The translations under genes and the position numbers were made by a program. The notes beneath the pieces were generated by a model, which searched no databases, was not told where the DNA came from, and saw only the letters and a program-made list of their open reading frames with translations. 64,000 nt of DNA from Shewanella sp. MTB7. Lineage in GTDB: Bacteria; Pseudomonadota; Gammaproteobacteria; Enterobacterales; Shewanellaceae. This document shows, piece after piece, positions 34,666-43,432 of this stretch. Position 1 is the stretch's first letter. Each line of letters opens with the position of its first letter. Location of the stretch: NCBI RefSeq assembly GCF_027571385.1, contig NZ_CP085636.1, positions 1,488,001-1,552,000 on the forward strand. Direction: 5' to 3'.

Positions 34666-35654
34666 TGACTATAAAAAAATCTGACGGTCTATTCAAAGTT
34701 GACGTTCGACCGTCTGGTAAAAACGGTAAGCGCTATCGCAAATCGTTCACTACCAGAGCCGAGGCGATTAAATATGAAAAATACATTTCAGCTCAACACC
34801 ACAACAAATCTTGGTTAGATGCGCCTGTCGATAAACGAAATCTATCTGAGCTGATCAATAAATGGTTTTTTTACCATGGCCAGAATTTAAAAGAAGGGGA
34901 ACATACACAGAAAAAATTACTCAAAATGTGCAAAGACATGGGAGATCCTCAAGCCTTTCAAATCACAAAAAAGTTTTATTTAGATTATCGACAAGTGCGC
35001 TTACTCAAAATAAAACCTAAAACCGCAAATCTAGACTACGAACGATTGCGTAATGTATTCAGCGTTCTAATCGATGCTGGAGACTATGCAGGTGAAAACC
35101 CCATATCTGCACTATCGAAAGTAAAGGAGCCAGCCAGAGAACTATCATTTTTGACAACAGAGCAAATCAACGCGCTATTGGCTGAACTTTGTGGGGATAT
35201 GTCCATTATTGTCAAAATTTGTCTATCTACTGGGGCGAGGTGGGGCGAGGCTCAAAAACTAACTAGATCTCAGGTTTTGAAGGACCGACTAACGTTTGTT
35301 GATACAAAAAACGGTAAAAATAGAACTATTCCAATAGGTTTAGATTTAAGAACCGAAATTTTGAATGTACAAAGTGATGATGGTCCCAGACTATTCAGTG
35401 ATTGCTATGTCGAGTTCAGGGAGATCATGAAACGAATGAATTTTGGATTACCCAAAGGACAGTCTTCACATGTATTGCGCCACAGCTTTGCTAGTCATTT
35501 TGTGATGAATGGCGGCAACATACTAACTCTTCAAAAAATATTAGGCCATAGCACAATTTTAATGACAATGAAGTATGCACATTTAGCTCCTGATCATTTA
35601 TTCGAAGCCACAAAGTTCAACCCTCTAGCCTGTAAGTTGTGGTCCACTTTTTGA
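34623..35654 (+). CDS. int: Tyrosine recombinase (P2-type integrase)
   Basis: 343 aa. Catalytic residues in context: Arg in STGARWGEAQKL, His-x-x-Arg in HVLRHSFASHF, His in LGHSTI and the nucleophile Tyr in MKYAHLAPDH, with an ending FNPLACKLW as in P2 integrases. N-terminal arm-binding and core-binding segments (residues 1-150) are complete. It integrates and excises the element at its attachment site. Start overlaps the repressor gene; a strong terminator follows at 35792. Confidence 0.92.
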   Translation: MRNRQGRKTSGQFLVTIKKSDGLFKVDVRPSGKNGKRYRKSFTTRAEAIKYEKYISAQHHNKSWLDAPVDKRNLSELINKWFFYHGQNLKEGEHTQKKLLKMCKDMGDPQAFQITKKFYLDYRQVRLLKIKPKTANLDYERLRNVFSVLIDAGDYAGENPISALSKVKEPARELSFLTTEQINALLAELCGDMSIIVKICLSTGARWGEAQKLTRSQVLKDRLTFVDTKNGKNRTIPIGLDLRTEILNVQSDDGPRLFSDCYVEFREIMKRMNFGLPKGQSSHVLRHSFASHFVMNGGNILTLQKILGHSTILMTMKYAHLAPDHLFEATKFNPLACKLWSTF

Positions 35655-35791
35655 CCACAAAGAACTGATTAAAAGCATATTAAAAACACCTAAACGACTT
35701 AGTGCTCGTCTTTTAAAACTCACTAACTATATGATAGTTATTTATATACAATGAAAACAATAACTTAACCAAACCTCAAATAGTACGTCTC

Positions 35792-35815
35792 AAGGAGGCA
35801 ATAGCCTCCTTTTTT
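35792..35815 (+). terminator. Rho-independent terminator after the integrase
   Basis: AAGGAGGC-AATA-GCCTCCTT followed by T residues; a perfect 8-bp stem. It ends the repressor/integrase transcript and probably lies on the host side of or at the element boundary. Confidence 0.85.
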
Positions 35816-35832
35816 ATTGAGAGATATGTAAG

Positions 35833-36009
35833 TTAAGCTTGATTTAGCTGAACTAAATATTCGTTAGCTTTGGCGAGACTACCAAAAGAAGAAATAAGGT
35901 TGTTTTGGCCTTTTCTTTGAATATCGGCATCACCCGATTGGGTCATCATCCATACCCAAGTTTGTATTAATGGCAAGGGAGGGTATTGATTTTTAGATGA
36001 GTCCAGCAT
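35833..36009 (-). CDS. Small hypothetical protein
   Basis: 58 aa from the ATG at 36009, chosen because AAAGGA sits 7 nt upstream; the open frame to 36093 begins with a TTG lacking a ribosome site. LIQTWVWMMTQSGDADIQRK, then helical SLAKANEYLVQLN. Not recognised. It probably belongs to the host chromosome next to the integrated element. Confidence 0.55.
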   Translation of the reverse strand: MLDSSKNQYPPLPLIQTWVWMMTQSGDADIQRKGQNNLISSFGSLAKANEYLVQLNQA

Positions 36010-36312
36010 GTATGTTTCCTTTAAATAACTTAGTATGCTTGTTGCTGTTTCATATTTTGAACGGCCGTAGGCTTGCGGATAAAAGAGTATCAAATTCTTT
36101 TCATTTGTATAACAGGAATTGCTCTCATTAAGCCTATATTACAAAATAAATGTCGCCTGACAAGACTTAAGTATAATCATTTATAATTATTGTCAGTCAA
36201 AAGTGCTTCACGCTGATGAGATAAAAACAAGACTAGCGGAAGTGAAATTGAATATACTCTTATCAAATAGTCTAGTTTTTCCTCTGTTTGATAAATAATA
36301 AATGGAACTTAA

Positions 36313-38088
36313 ATGCGCCCCTCTCTCTATTTTGATGGTCCCGTGGATAAATTAAATTGGCAAGTTCTTAAGTTACTATGGCCCTATCTTTTAGAATATA
36401 AAAAGCGGGTAGCCTTAGCGTTAATTAGTCTTATTATTGCTAAGGTCGCCAGCGTCTCTCTGCCTTTTGTGCTTAAATCTTTGGTCGATACATTAACTCA
36501 AGCATCACCTGAGCAGTTGATCTCTGTCCCCATATCTCTGGTTGTAGCTTACGGAGCTTTGCGTTTGCTAAATACACTTATCTCTGAGGTTCGAGATACC
36601 CTATTTGGACGGGTTACCGAACGGGCTATTCGACGTTTGGGATTATCTGTTTTTCAACATCTGCATCGATTAGATCTTGAGTTCCATTTGGAACGAAGAA
36701 CTGGTGGTTTGTCTCGAGATATTGAAAGAGGGACCAGTGGTGTCAATTTCCTGATGAGATTTATGGTGTTTAATATTGTGCCGACAATATTAGAGATCGC
36801 GTTGGTGATAGGTATTTTGTTTTACAACTACGGGGTGGCTTTTGCTGCGATTACATTTGGGGCTGTTGTGAGCTATGTTGCATTTTCTGTCTTCGCAACA
36901 GAGTGGCGAACAGGCTTTGTGCGGGAGGCAGCCAAAGCAGACTCAGATTCAAGTTCACGGGCAATTGATAGCTTGCTTAATTATGAAACGGTTAAATATT
37001 TCAACAATGAAGCCTACGAAGCAGAGCGTTACGACATGGCACTTGAAGAATGGGAGCATGCGAAGCGTAAAAACCGCTTATCCCTCTTTGCACTTAATGC
37101 GGGTCAGGCTGTCATTATCTCGACAGCGATGACCTTGATGTTAGCCTTAGCCAGTTCCCATGTGGTGTCGGGGTCTATGACAATTGGTGATTTTGTACTC
37201 ATTAATGCTTTTATGATGCAGTTATTTATCCCTCTGAATTTTTTAGGTTTTGTCTATAGAGAAATACGTGGAGCCTTAGCTAATATCGAGAGAATGTTTA
37301 GCTTGTTAGACAGGCAACCGCTCATTGAAGATAAACCTGATGCAAAGGAGTTAGCTTTAGTTTCTGGGGCATTAACTTTTGAAAATGTTAGTTTTAGCTA
37401 CGATTCACGTCAAATTTTAAAAAACATCAGTTTTTCCATTTTACCCGGTCAGAAAGTGGCGATAGTGGGTGATAGTGGTGCGGGCAAATCAACCATCGTT
37501 AAATTGTTGTTTCGCTTTTATGACGTCGATAGTGGATGTATTAGTTTAGATGGAGTGGACATTGGATCATTAACACAAAATGCCCTTAGGCAATCCATCG
37601 CTATAGTGCCCCAAGATACAGTGCTGTTTAATGATTCTTTACTAGAGAATATTCGCTATGGCAGACCGGAAGCAAGTGATGACGAAATTGCCGAAGTGAT
37701 TAAGATGGCGCACCTTTCCCACTTTGTCGCATCGCTGTCCGAGGGGTGGCATACTAAGGTTGGAGAACGTGGGTTAAAACTGTCCGGCGGAGAGAAGCAA
37801 AGGGTCGCAATTGCCAGAGCTATTTTAAAAGGATCTGCATTACTGGTTTTTGACGAAGCAACTTCATCACTTGATAGCCATTCAGAACAGGCCATTCTTA
37901 CAGCCCTTAAAGAGGTCGCCAAAGGACATACCAGTCTTGTTATCGCTCATCGATTATCAACGGTGGTGGATGCGGATCAAATCATAGTCTTGAGTCAGGG
38001 AGAAATTGTTGAAACGGGTAAGCATTCTGATCTGATAAAAGAAAGAGGCTTGTACTCCAAATTGTGGAATATTCAAAATCAAAAGTGA
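36313..38088 (+). CDS. Atm1-type ABC exporter (fused permease and ATPase)
   Basis: 591 aa. Six transmembrane helices in residues ~25-310, then a nucleotide-binding domain with Walker A GDSGAGKST, signature KLSGGEKQR and Walker B LLVFDEATSSLD. The intracellular phrase HLERRTGGLSRDIERG is typical of Atm1/ABCB7-like heavy-metal or glutathione-conjugate exporters. It probably exports a thiol- or metal-linked compound from the cytoplasm; the substrate is not known. No partner gene needed, since half-transporters work as homodimers. Confidence 0.88.
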   Translation: MRPSLYFDGPVDKLNWQVLKLLWPYLLEYKKRVALALISLIIAKVASVSLPFVLKSLVDTLTQASPEQLISVPISLVVAYGALRLLNTLISEVRDTLFGRVTERAIRRLGLSVFQHLHRLDLEFHLERRTGGLSRDIERGTSGVNFLMRFMVFNIVPTILEIALVIGILFYNYGVAFAAITFGAVVSYVAFSVFATEWRTGFVREAAKADSDSSSRAIDSLLNYETVKYFNNEAYEAERYDMALEEWEHAKRKNRLSLFALNAGQAVIISTAMTLMLALASSHVVSGSMTIGDFVLINAFMMQLFIPLNFLGFVYREIRGALANIERMFSLLDRQPLIEDKPDAKELALVSGALTFENVSFSYDSRQILKNISFSILPGQKVAIVGDSGAGKSTIVKLLFRFYDVDSGCISLDGVDIGSLTQNALRQSIAIVPQDTVLFNDSLLENIRYGRPEASDDEIAEVIKMAHLSHFVASLSEGWHTKVGERGLKLSGGEKQRVAIARAILKGSALLVFDEATSSLDSHSEQAILTALKEVAKGHTSLVIAHRLSTVVDADQIIVLSQGEIVETGKHSDLIKERGLYSKLWNIQNQK

Positions 38089-38164
38089 GAGTTCAGCATG
38101 GGTTCAGCTTAAATGCGGTATAATTATAGGCAATAACAGATAATAACGTTGACGAGAGATGACA

Positions 38165-38428
38165 ATGAAGAATATTCCTTTGCAAGTCAATTTAGAAGGC
38201 CAAGATAGCAGGGTCGATACTGATTGGCTAGCTATCATGGCAATCTTAAAGAAACGAGGTCTTGATCAAAGTGAATTAGCCAATATTTATTTGGATATAT
38301 CGGCGGGTATGAGGGTTACCACTCGAGGTTTGAGCTTAGCCCAACTAAAACCGAATGTTTCTCTAAACGGCATCATTCGTGAAACAAGGTGTTCGGAATA
38401 TGAATATGCAGGCATGACACAAGCCTAA
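38165..38428 (+). CDS. Conserved hypothetical protein
   Basis: 87 aa from the ATG at 38165, preceded by GACGAGAG; an ATG two codons earlier is possible. Residues such as DTDWLAIMAILKKRGLDQSE, then YLDISAGMRVTTRG, are well formed but match no family I know. The gap to the ABC exporter stop is 76 bp, so it may be independently transcribed. Confidence 0.55.
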   Translation: MKNIPLQVNLEGQDSRVDTDWLAIMAILKKRGLDQSELANIYLDISAGMRVTTRGLSLAQLKPNVSLNGIIRETRCSEYEYAGMTQA

Positions 38429-38477
38429 AATGTGATCCTGAATTGATTATTTACATTCTGTGTAGGACGGGGTGTTG

Positions 38478-38669
38478 TTATCTGGTTTTCCAGCCATGAC
38501 ATAACAAACTTATATTTTTAAGCTCTGTCGGCATGGGTTGTAAGCTGATGATCTCGCCTTGACGAAAACAGATCGCCTCTCCCTCAATAATGGTAAAGCG
38601 CCCACAACTTTGGCAGCTCAATGACGGTTTTTTACTCGATGGCTTTTGGTTGACATATTCTGAACTCAA
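38478..38669 (-). CDS. Small cysteine-containing hypothetical
   Basis: 63 aa with a TTG start behind AGGAG (6 nt). LSCQSCGRFTIIEGEAICFR has a CxxC plus a later Cys, which could be a minimal zinc ribbon. Not recognised. Confidence 0.5.
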   Translation of the reverse strand: MSSEYVNQKPSSKKPSLSCQSCGRFTIIEGEAICFRQGEIISLQPMPTELKNISLLCHGWKTR

Positions 38670-38842
38670 TTTGAACTCCTTTTAACTATGTTTGGGCTTT
38701 TAGTTTGGGTGGTGGATTTTGCAGCAAATGGTTAAAAAACACCAGCATCAATTATTGGCAAATTATCACTATTAAATATTATACCCAATTAGTAATAGAT
38801 ATGCTCATTATCGATGACTGAACCATCAATAATTCCCACTTT

Positions 38843-39382
38843 TCACTTACCATACTTTGTCTGTACTAAGCCTACGTTTCCTACTGTAGGCAGTGATAGA
38901 AGGTAGATGTTCTCATAGTCGGTTTCGGCTATGCCGTCTATCTCTGGGCCTCCAAGTGCCTTGATCAATAAAGGGATCGTATTGGAGTGGCCAACGACGA
39001 GTACATTTCCCTTTTCAGATCTAATGTTCTCTACTCCCCTGCTAACATGTTTTGAAATACCGTCTTTTACATCGATCACTTGGATTGTCATCTCTCTGCT
39101 TTCACTGGTAGGCTTTAGGGTTTCTTTGGTGCGTTTAAAGGGTGTTGCATATAATGCCGTTAAAGGAATATTTCTAAGAGTTTCATTTAGTTGAATTGCT
39201 CGAAGTCGTCCCGTAGGTGTTAATGAAGGATCTTTCTCCTGATCTGCTTGTTTTTCTGCATGCCTGACTAAGATAACGATTTGAGTATTTGGATCAGCAC
39301 TTTGTACTTCCAGCTTAGATGCTTGAAGTGTGGCCGTAAAAGATAGGTTTAATATAAGGAGAAACAACATTTTTTTAATCAT
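38843..39382 (-). CDS. Exported histidine phosphatase (phosphoglycerate mutase fold)
   Basis: 179 aa. Signal peptide at 1-21 (MLFLLILNLSFTATLQA). The catalytic RHA motif (ILVRHAEKQADQ) and the second His (VVGHSNTIPLL), plus YATPFKRTKETLKP, are those of the histidine phosphatase superfamily. Periplasmic phosphomonoesterase of unknown substrate; SixA-like proteins share this size but are cytoplasmic. Confidence 0.85.
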   Translation of the reverse strand: MIKKMLFLLILNLSFTATLQASKLEVQSADPNTQIVILVRHAEKQADQEKDPSLTPTGRLRAIQLNETLRNIPLTALYATPFKRTKETLKPTSESREMTIQVIDVKDGISKHVSRGVENIRSEKGNVLVVGHSNTIPLLIKALGGPEIDGIAETDYENIYLLSLPTVGNVGLVQTKYGK

Positions 39383-39538
39383 ATTGGTTACCCACTCTCT
39401 GCAGATATAACAAGATAGCGAATTACTGATAAATTAAACAGTACTATCGATTAAAGGGCATGATAAATTAATAAAAACTAAAGTTGTATAAAAAGTGGTC
39501 GATAATGGTTGTGTATAGGTATTAATTGAGAGGCAGTT

Positions 39539-40129
39539 ATGGAAATTAAGAACCATGGTGCAGAAGTATCCCAAGTTGCGAAAAGTAAGACTCAGACAAT
39601 TGAAAATCATGGCAAATCGGTATCTGAAGCGGCAAGTCATAAAACGGCTTACGCCAGTAGTAAACAGTTGATGAACTCTGCCATTATTTCTGCACAGCAG
39701 GAGGTTAGTTTAAGCTCAAGTAATGAGCCTCTTATCTTACTTTACCGTGCTGCTATCGAAGCCATTAATGAAGAGCTTGCCCCCACGATGGGTGACAATG
39801 CGCTTCAGACGGCTTATGACAATGGGGTTGATACTTCTCCTAATGCTACTGCTGATAGAATAGTGAGCTTTGCAACAAACTTTTTCAGTTTATACCAAGA
39901 TCAAAATTCAAACATGGATTTTGATGAACAGCTGGCTTCATTTATGGAGATTATTGGTGGGGCAATTGATCAAGGATTTGATGAAGCCAAAGACATTTTA
40001 ACCGGCTTACAGGTTTTAGAAGGAGATATTGCCAGTGGTGTTGAGCAAACCTATTCACTCGTTCAAGAGGGACTATTAACGTTTAAAGACAGTTTTAGTT
40101 CCGATAAAAGCGACGCTTCTGAACTTTAA
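39539..40129 (+). CDS. Conserved hypothetical, DUF5610-like
   Basis: 196 aa without signal peptide. Ser/Lys-rich N-terminus, then a helical domain (LLYRAAIEAINEELAPTMG to RIVSFATNFFSLYQDQNSN and FMEIIGGAIDQGFDEAKDIL) that I associate with DUF5610, known mainly from marine Gammaproteobacteria. The function is unknown. GAGAGG precedes the start. Confidence 0.55.
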   Translation: MEIKNHGAEVSQVAKSKTQTIENHGKSVSEAASHKTAYASSKQLMNSAIISAQQEVSLSSSNEPLILLYRAAIEAINEELAPTMGDNALQTAYDNGVDTSPNATADRIVSFATNFFSLYQDQNSNMDFDEQLASFMEIIGGAIDQGFDEAKDILTGLQVLEGDIASGVEQTYSLVQEGLLTFKDSFSSDKSDASEL

Positions 40130-40219
40130 TAATGATAAAGGTTTAGCTTGAAGCTAATTGGTATTACCCCATTATTTATGCTAAATATCAGTTAGGATAA
40201 ATAGCGAACGGAGTGATGG

Positions 40220-40960
40220 ATGTGGGTTGAAGGCGAAGTTATTGAACGAACCGATTGGTGCGACAATCTATTCTCTTTAAAAATAAAAGTTGATATCGAA
40301 CCTTATATAGCTGGTCAGTTTATAAAGTTAAGCCAAGTGATTAACGATAAGCGGATTGGTAGAGCTTACTCTATCGTAAATGCGCCAAATTCAGATTATG
40401 TTGAGGTTCTAGCCATTTCGGTTCTTGATGGTCTACTCTCGCCTAATCTGCAGCAACTTAAGATCGGTGATCATATACAGGTGTCGAGTAAAGCTGCTGG
40501 TTTTATGACATTGGAAGAAGTGCCGCCTCAAGGTAAAGATCTTTGGTTGCTTGCAACTGGAACTGCAGTGGGTCCATTTATCTCCATACTCGATACATCA
40601 GAGCCTTGGGAAAGGTTTGAAAATGTAGTGTTAGTGTACGGTGTCAGAGAAGCTAAAGATCTCGCTTACAAAGATAAGCTGCAACAACTTGAAAAACAGT
40701 ATCCTAATCAATTTAAGTTACTCTTTTCTGTCACTCGAGAGTCATATCCCCATGCATTGGAAAGCAGAATTTCTACAGCTTTAGCGTCTGGTGAAATAGA
40801 GCAACGTCTGGGTTTAAAGATTTCGGCCGAAAATGCGCAGGTACTGCTTTGTGGCAATCCCGAAATGATCAAAGATGCGAATAATATCTTGTTGGAAAAG
40901 GGGTTAAGTAAGAATCTTCGTCGAGCACCAGGTCAGATCACAATAGAGAAATACTGGTAG
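40220..40960 (+). CDS. fpr: Ferredoxin/flavodoxin-NADP+ reductase
   Basis: 246 aa. FAD-binding RAYSIVNAPNS (the RxYS motif), NADP site LLATGTAVGPFIS, LLCGNPEMI and C-terminal EKYW are those of bacterial Fpr. It passes electrons between NADPH and ferredoxin or flavodoxin in the cytoplasm, often in oxidative-stress and Fe-S repair contexts. GST-fold gene follows 35 bp downstream, so the two may be cotranscribed. Confidence 0.85.
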   Translation: MWVEGEVIERTDWCDNLFSLKIKVDIEPYIAGQFIKLSQVINDKRIGRAYSIVNAPNSDYVEVLAISVLDGLLSPNLQQLKIGDHIQVSSKAAGFMTLEEVPPQGKDLWLLATGTAVGPFISILDTSEPWERFENVVLVYGVREAKDLAYKDKLQQLEKQYPNQFKLLFSVTRESYPHALESRISTALASGEIEQRLGLKISAENAQVLLCGNPEMIKDANNILLEKGLSKNLRRAPGQITIEKYW

Positions 40961-40995
40961 ATGAGTACTAAAACAAACATGAAGGTATTGGTTTA

Positions 40996-41592
40996 ATGAA
41001 GTTATTGTATTCAGATGCATCCCCTTATTCTCGTTGTGTGCGGGTATTAATTCGTCATCTTGAACTTGATGGTATTGAAGAGTGTATTGTTAATCCTATG
41101 GATAATAGCGAAACACTGCTTGAAATTAATCCGTTAGGTAAAATCCCCTGCTTGCAGCTTAATGATGGTTCGCCGCTTTATGATAGTGAAGTGATTTTAC
41201 GTTATTTAGATCATGAATTTGGGGCTAGTCGGTTATTCGGTGAAAATGGATATAATTGGAAAAACGAATGTCAACTATCTCTTATAAATGGCTTGCTAGA
41301 TTCGGCTGTTGCCTTAAGGCAGGAGCAGATGAGAGAGTTAGAGGGAAAGCGCTCTCTTTTTTGGACGGCACGGTTTGAGCAAGCTCTGCTCAGAGGGCTA
41401 AAAGAGGTAGAACAGTCTGGGGTGATGGTCAGTCCTCAGTTGACGATTCAACAAATAGGATTAGCTTGTTTGCTCGAGTATCTAGATTTTAGGCATTCTG
41501 ATCTGCAATGGAGGAAGGTTGTACCGGCTATAGGAGCTTGGTTATCCGGTTTTGAACATCTTTCGATGATGACAAGCACAAGGCCAATTTAA
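40996..41592 (+). CDS. Glutathione S-transferase-fold protein
   Basis: 198 aa. N-terminal thioredoxin-like GST domain (LLYSDASPYSRCVRVLIRHL, then NPLGKIPCLQL and DSEVILRYLDHEFG) and a helical C-terminal domain. SPYSRCVR carries Ser and Cys near the usual catalytic position. Probably a glutathione-dependent detoxification enzyme; substrate not known. Confidence 0.83.
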   Translation: MKLLYSDASPYSRCVRVLIRHLELDGIEECIVNPMDNSETLLEINPLGKIPCLQLNDGSPLYDSEVILRYLDHEFGASRLFGENGYNWKNECQLSLINGLLDSAVALRQEQMRELEGKRSLFWTARFEQALLRGLKEVEQSGVMVSPQLTIQQIGLACLLEYLDFRHSDLQWRKVVPAIGAWLSGFEHLSMMTSTRPI

Positions 41593-41598
41593 ACTACT

Positions 41599-42051
41599 TT
41601 ATATCTGAAATTCATTATTCCCCGCGGTCTTCCTTACGGCGACCTCGCTTTTTTTACGTCGATTTTTTTCACCAAAAGCACCATATAGATCTTTGGTCAC
41701 TCCGAAATGTAGGCGTCTGTTTTCTTGAGTTCCTCGCCTGTCTTCCTGGTGTTGATAGTGGCAGTTACATTGTGCTATATCACACTCTTTAAGTGGGATT
41801 TGTGGTGCTTCATTGGAGAGGTAATAGATGTTTTTAATATCAAGGACTGCTTGGCAACTCGGTTCTCCATGAATAATGATTACGCAATGATAGGGGTGTT
41901 CAGTGGAAAAGTATTGTTTCTTGTCTACTTCAGGTGTCGATTCTGAAATATGGGAGGCATCAGCTTTCGAGTGTCGTTTTCGTTTACTATGTGGTCGATG
42001 CTGATATAGATAAAATCCGACGGCTAATACGACGATAATAACCCAAAGCAT
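41599..42051 (-). CDS. Membrane-anchored hypothetical protein
   Basis: 150 aa from the ATG at 42051 with AAGGA upstream (a TTG ten codons earlier is an alternative). One N-terminal transmembrane helix (MLWVIIVVLAVGFYLYQH), a basic linker, and a region with several cysteines (CDIAQCNCHYQHQEDRRG). Convergent with the GST gene, 6 bp between stops. Not recognised. Confidence 0.6.
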   Translation of the reverse strand: MLWVIIVVLAVGFYLYQHRPHSKRKRHSKADASHISESTPEVDKKQYFSTEHPYHCVIIIHGEPSCQAVLDIKNIYYLSNEAPQIPLKECDIAQCNCHYQHQEDRRGTQENRRLHFGVTKDLYGAFGEKNRRKKSEVAVRKTAGNNEFQI

Positions 42052-42192
42052 AAAGTGATTTTTCCTTGTATATTCAAACAATAATTTTAGTTTAGTCGGC
42101 TAATGTTTATTTCGTTTGAATAATCCACTTAAAGTAACATTTTTGAATACAACACTTGCTCATTGCTTATAGATTTATTACTCTAACTGCAA

Positions 42193-42211
42193 TTGATAAT
42201 TATTATCATTG
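42193..42211 (+). promoter_or_regulatory. Probable Fur box
   Basis: TTGATAATTATTATCATTG is a near-perfect inverted repeat close to the 19-bp Fur consensus (GATAATGATAATCATTATC), 37 bp before the iron-binding protein gene. It should repress the iron transporter when Fe(II)-Fur is present. Confidence 0.85.
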
Positions 42212-42247
42212 TCGTTTTGACTTTAGTGTGCTCTATAGGGTAATTAA

Positions 42248-43255
42248 ATGAAAATAATAGCGAATTTGTTAATGTTGGGTTTAATGTGTCTTTCATCAGT
42301 CGCTAATGCTGCTGACAAATTAACAGTATATTCCTATCGACAGGCTTTTCTTATAGATCCTATTTTAAGGGATTTTACTAAAGAAACAGGCATAGACGTT
42401 GATGTGGTTTTTTCAAAAAAGGGGATTGCTGAGAGGATGATGCGAGAGGGCAGGCTTTCTCCAGCAGATATCGTGCTCACTTCAGATTTTTACCGATTAA
42501 TGGAGTTGGTTGATAAAAAACTCGTTGTTCCCGCATCCAGTGCTCTACTCAAGACAAATATCCCAGTTCAATATCGCTCTCCTGATGATAATTGGTACGC
42601 GCTTACAATGCGGGTACGTACTATCTACTCTTCAAAAGATCGACTCGGTAAATTAAATATTAACTATGAAGATTTGGCCGATCCTAAGTACAAAGGAAAA
42701 ATTTGTACTCGCAGTGGTAAACACCCTTATAACATCTCCTTGATCGCTTCGATGATTGCTCACCATGGTGAAGTTGAAACTAAGGCCTGGTTAATAGGTT
42801 TAAAAGCAAATTTAGCACGCAAGCCTCAAGGGAACGATCGTGGCCAGGTGAAAGCGGTTAAAGAGGGATTGTGTGATATAGCCATCGGCAATAGTTATTA
42901 TTTAGGCAAAATGTTACAAGATCCTAAACAAGTACCTTGGGCTGAAGCGGTCGAGATTAACTTCCCAAATCAAGATAACTTAGGTTCGCATATCAATGTC
43001 TCAGGTATGGCTATGGCTAAATATTCTCGCAATAAAGAGAATGCACTTAAATTGATGGAGTATCTCTCTGGCAATAAAGCACAACAAGTCTATGCTGAGG
43101 TGAATATGGAATATCCAGTCAATGAAGATGTAAAACCATCGGCATTAGTTGCTTCATGGGGAGAGTTTAAAGCTGATAATTTGCCAATTTATAAGCTTGC
43201 TGAATTTCATCATGCAGCCGTTAGAATGCTAGATGAAGTGAAGTTCGACCTATAG
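42248..43255 (+). CDS. fbpA: Fe(III) ABC transporter periplasmic binding protein
   Basis: 335 aa. Signal peptide 1-21 (LLMLGLMCLSSVANA). Two-lobed binding protein of the FutA/FbpA family (LTVYSYRQAFLIDPILRDFT, ADIVLTSDFYRL, YRSPDDNWYALTMRVRT, ICTRSGKHPYNISLI and the Tyr pair in GNSYYLGKM that coordinates iron in the family). It delivers ferric iron to the permease encoded next. A probable Fur box lies 37 bp upstream. Confidence 0.9.
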   Translation: MKIIANLLMLGLMCLSSVANAADKLTVYSYRQAFLIDPILRDFTKETGIDVDVVFSKKGIAERMMREGRLSPADIVLTSDFYRLMELVDKKLVVPASSALLKTNIPVQYRSPDDNWYALTMRVRTIYSSKDRLGKLNINYEDLADPKYKGKICTRSGKHPYNISLIASMIAHHGEVETKAWLIGLKANLARKPQGNDRGQVKAVKEGLCDIAIGNSYYLGKMLQDPKQVPWAEAVEINFPNQDNLGSHINVSGMAMAKYSRNKENALKLMEYLSGNKAQQVYAEVNMEYPVNEDVKPSALVASWGEFKADNLPIYKLAEFHHAAVRMLDEVKFDL

Positions 43256-43432
43256 TTTTCCGCCTGGTAAGTTTTAGATTACAGTAGTGGGCCTTACTAT
43301 CTGGGCCTGCTTTTTACAATTAATAATCGTTCCCATTTAAGTTTGAATTTAGGTTTGTAGTGGATAATATCTATCTCACCAACTGAGTGATCAGTTCAGG
43401 GTCATTCAGGTTTTTCAATTCAAGGCGTATTG

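Larger units (their letters stand above)
23899..35654. mobile_element. P2-like satellite or deleted prophage
   Basis: Gene order int, CI, Ner/Cox-like genes, small early genes, replication gene A, cargo, ogr is the two ends of the P2 map, with everything from portal to tail missing. In P2, ogr lies at the end opposite int, so the loss is internal and both ends look retained. Length from ogr to int is about 11.8 kb. A satellite that depends on a helper P2-like phage, with Ogr/Delta as its link to late genes, and a simple deletion remnant are both possible. Exact attachment sites were not found. Confidence 0.75.

Noticed and set aside
35655..35830. A tRNA or tmRNA gene end as the attachment site next to the integrase.
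   Set aside because: No cloverleaf or tmRNA-like 3' end is visible, and no matching direct repeat could be found near 23449-23898.
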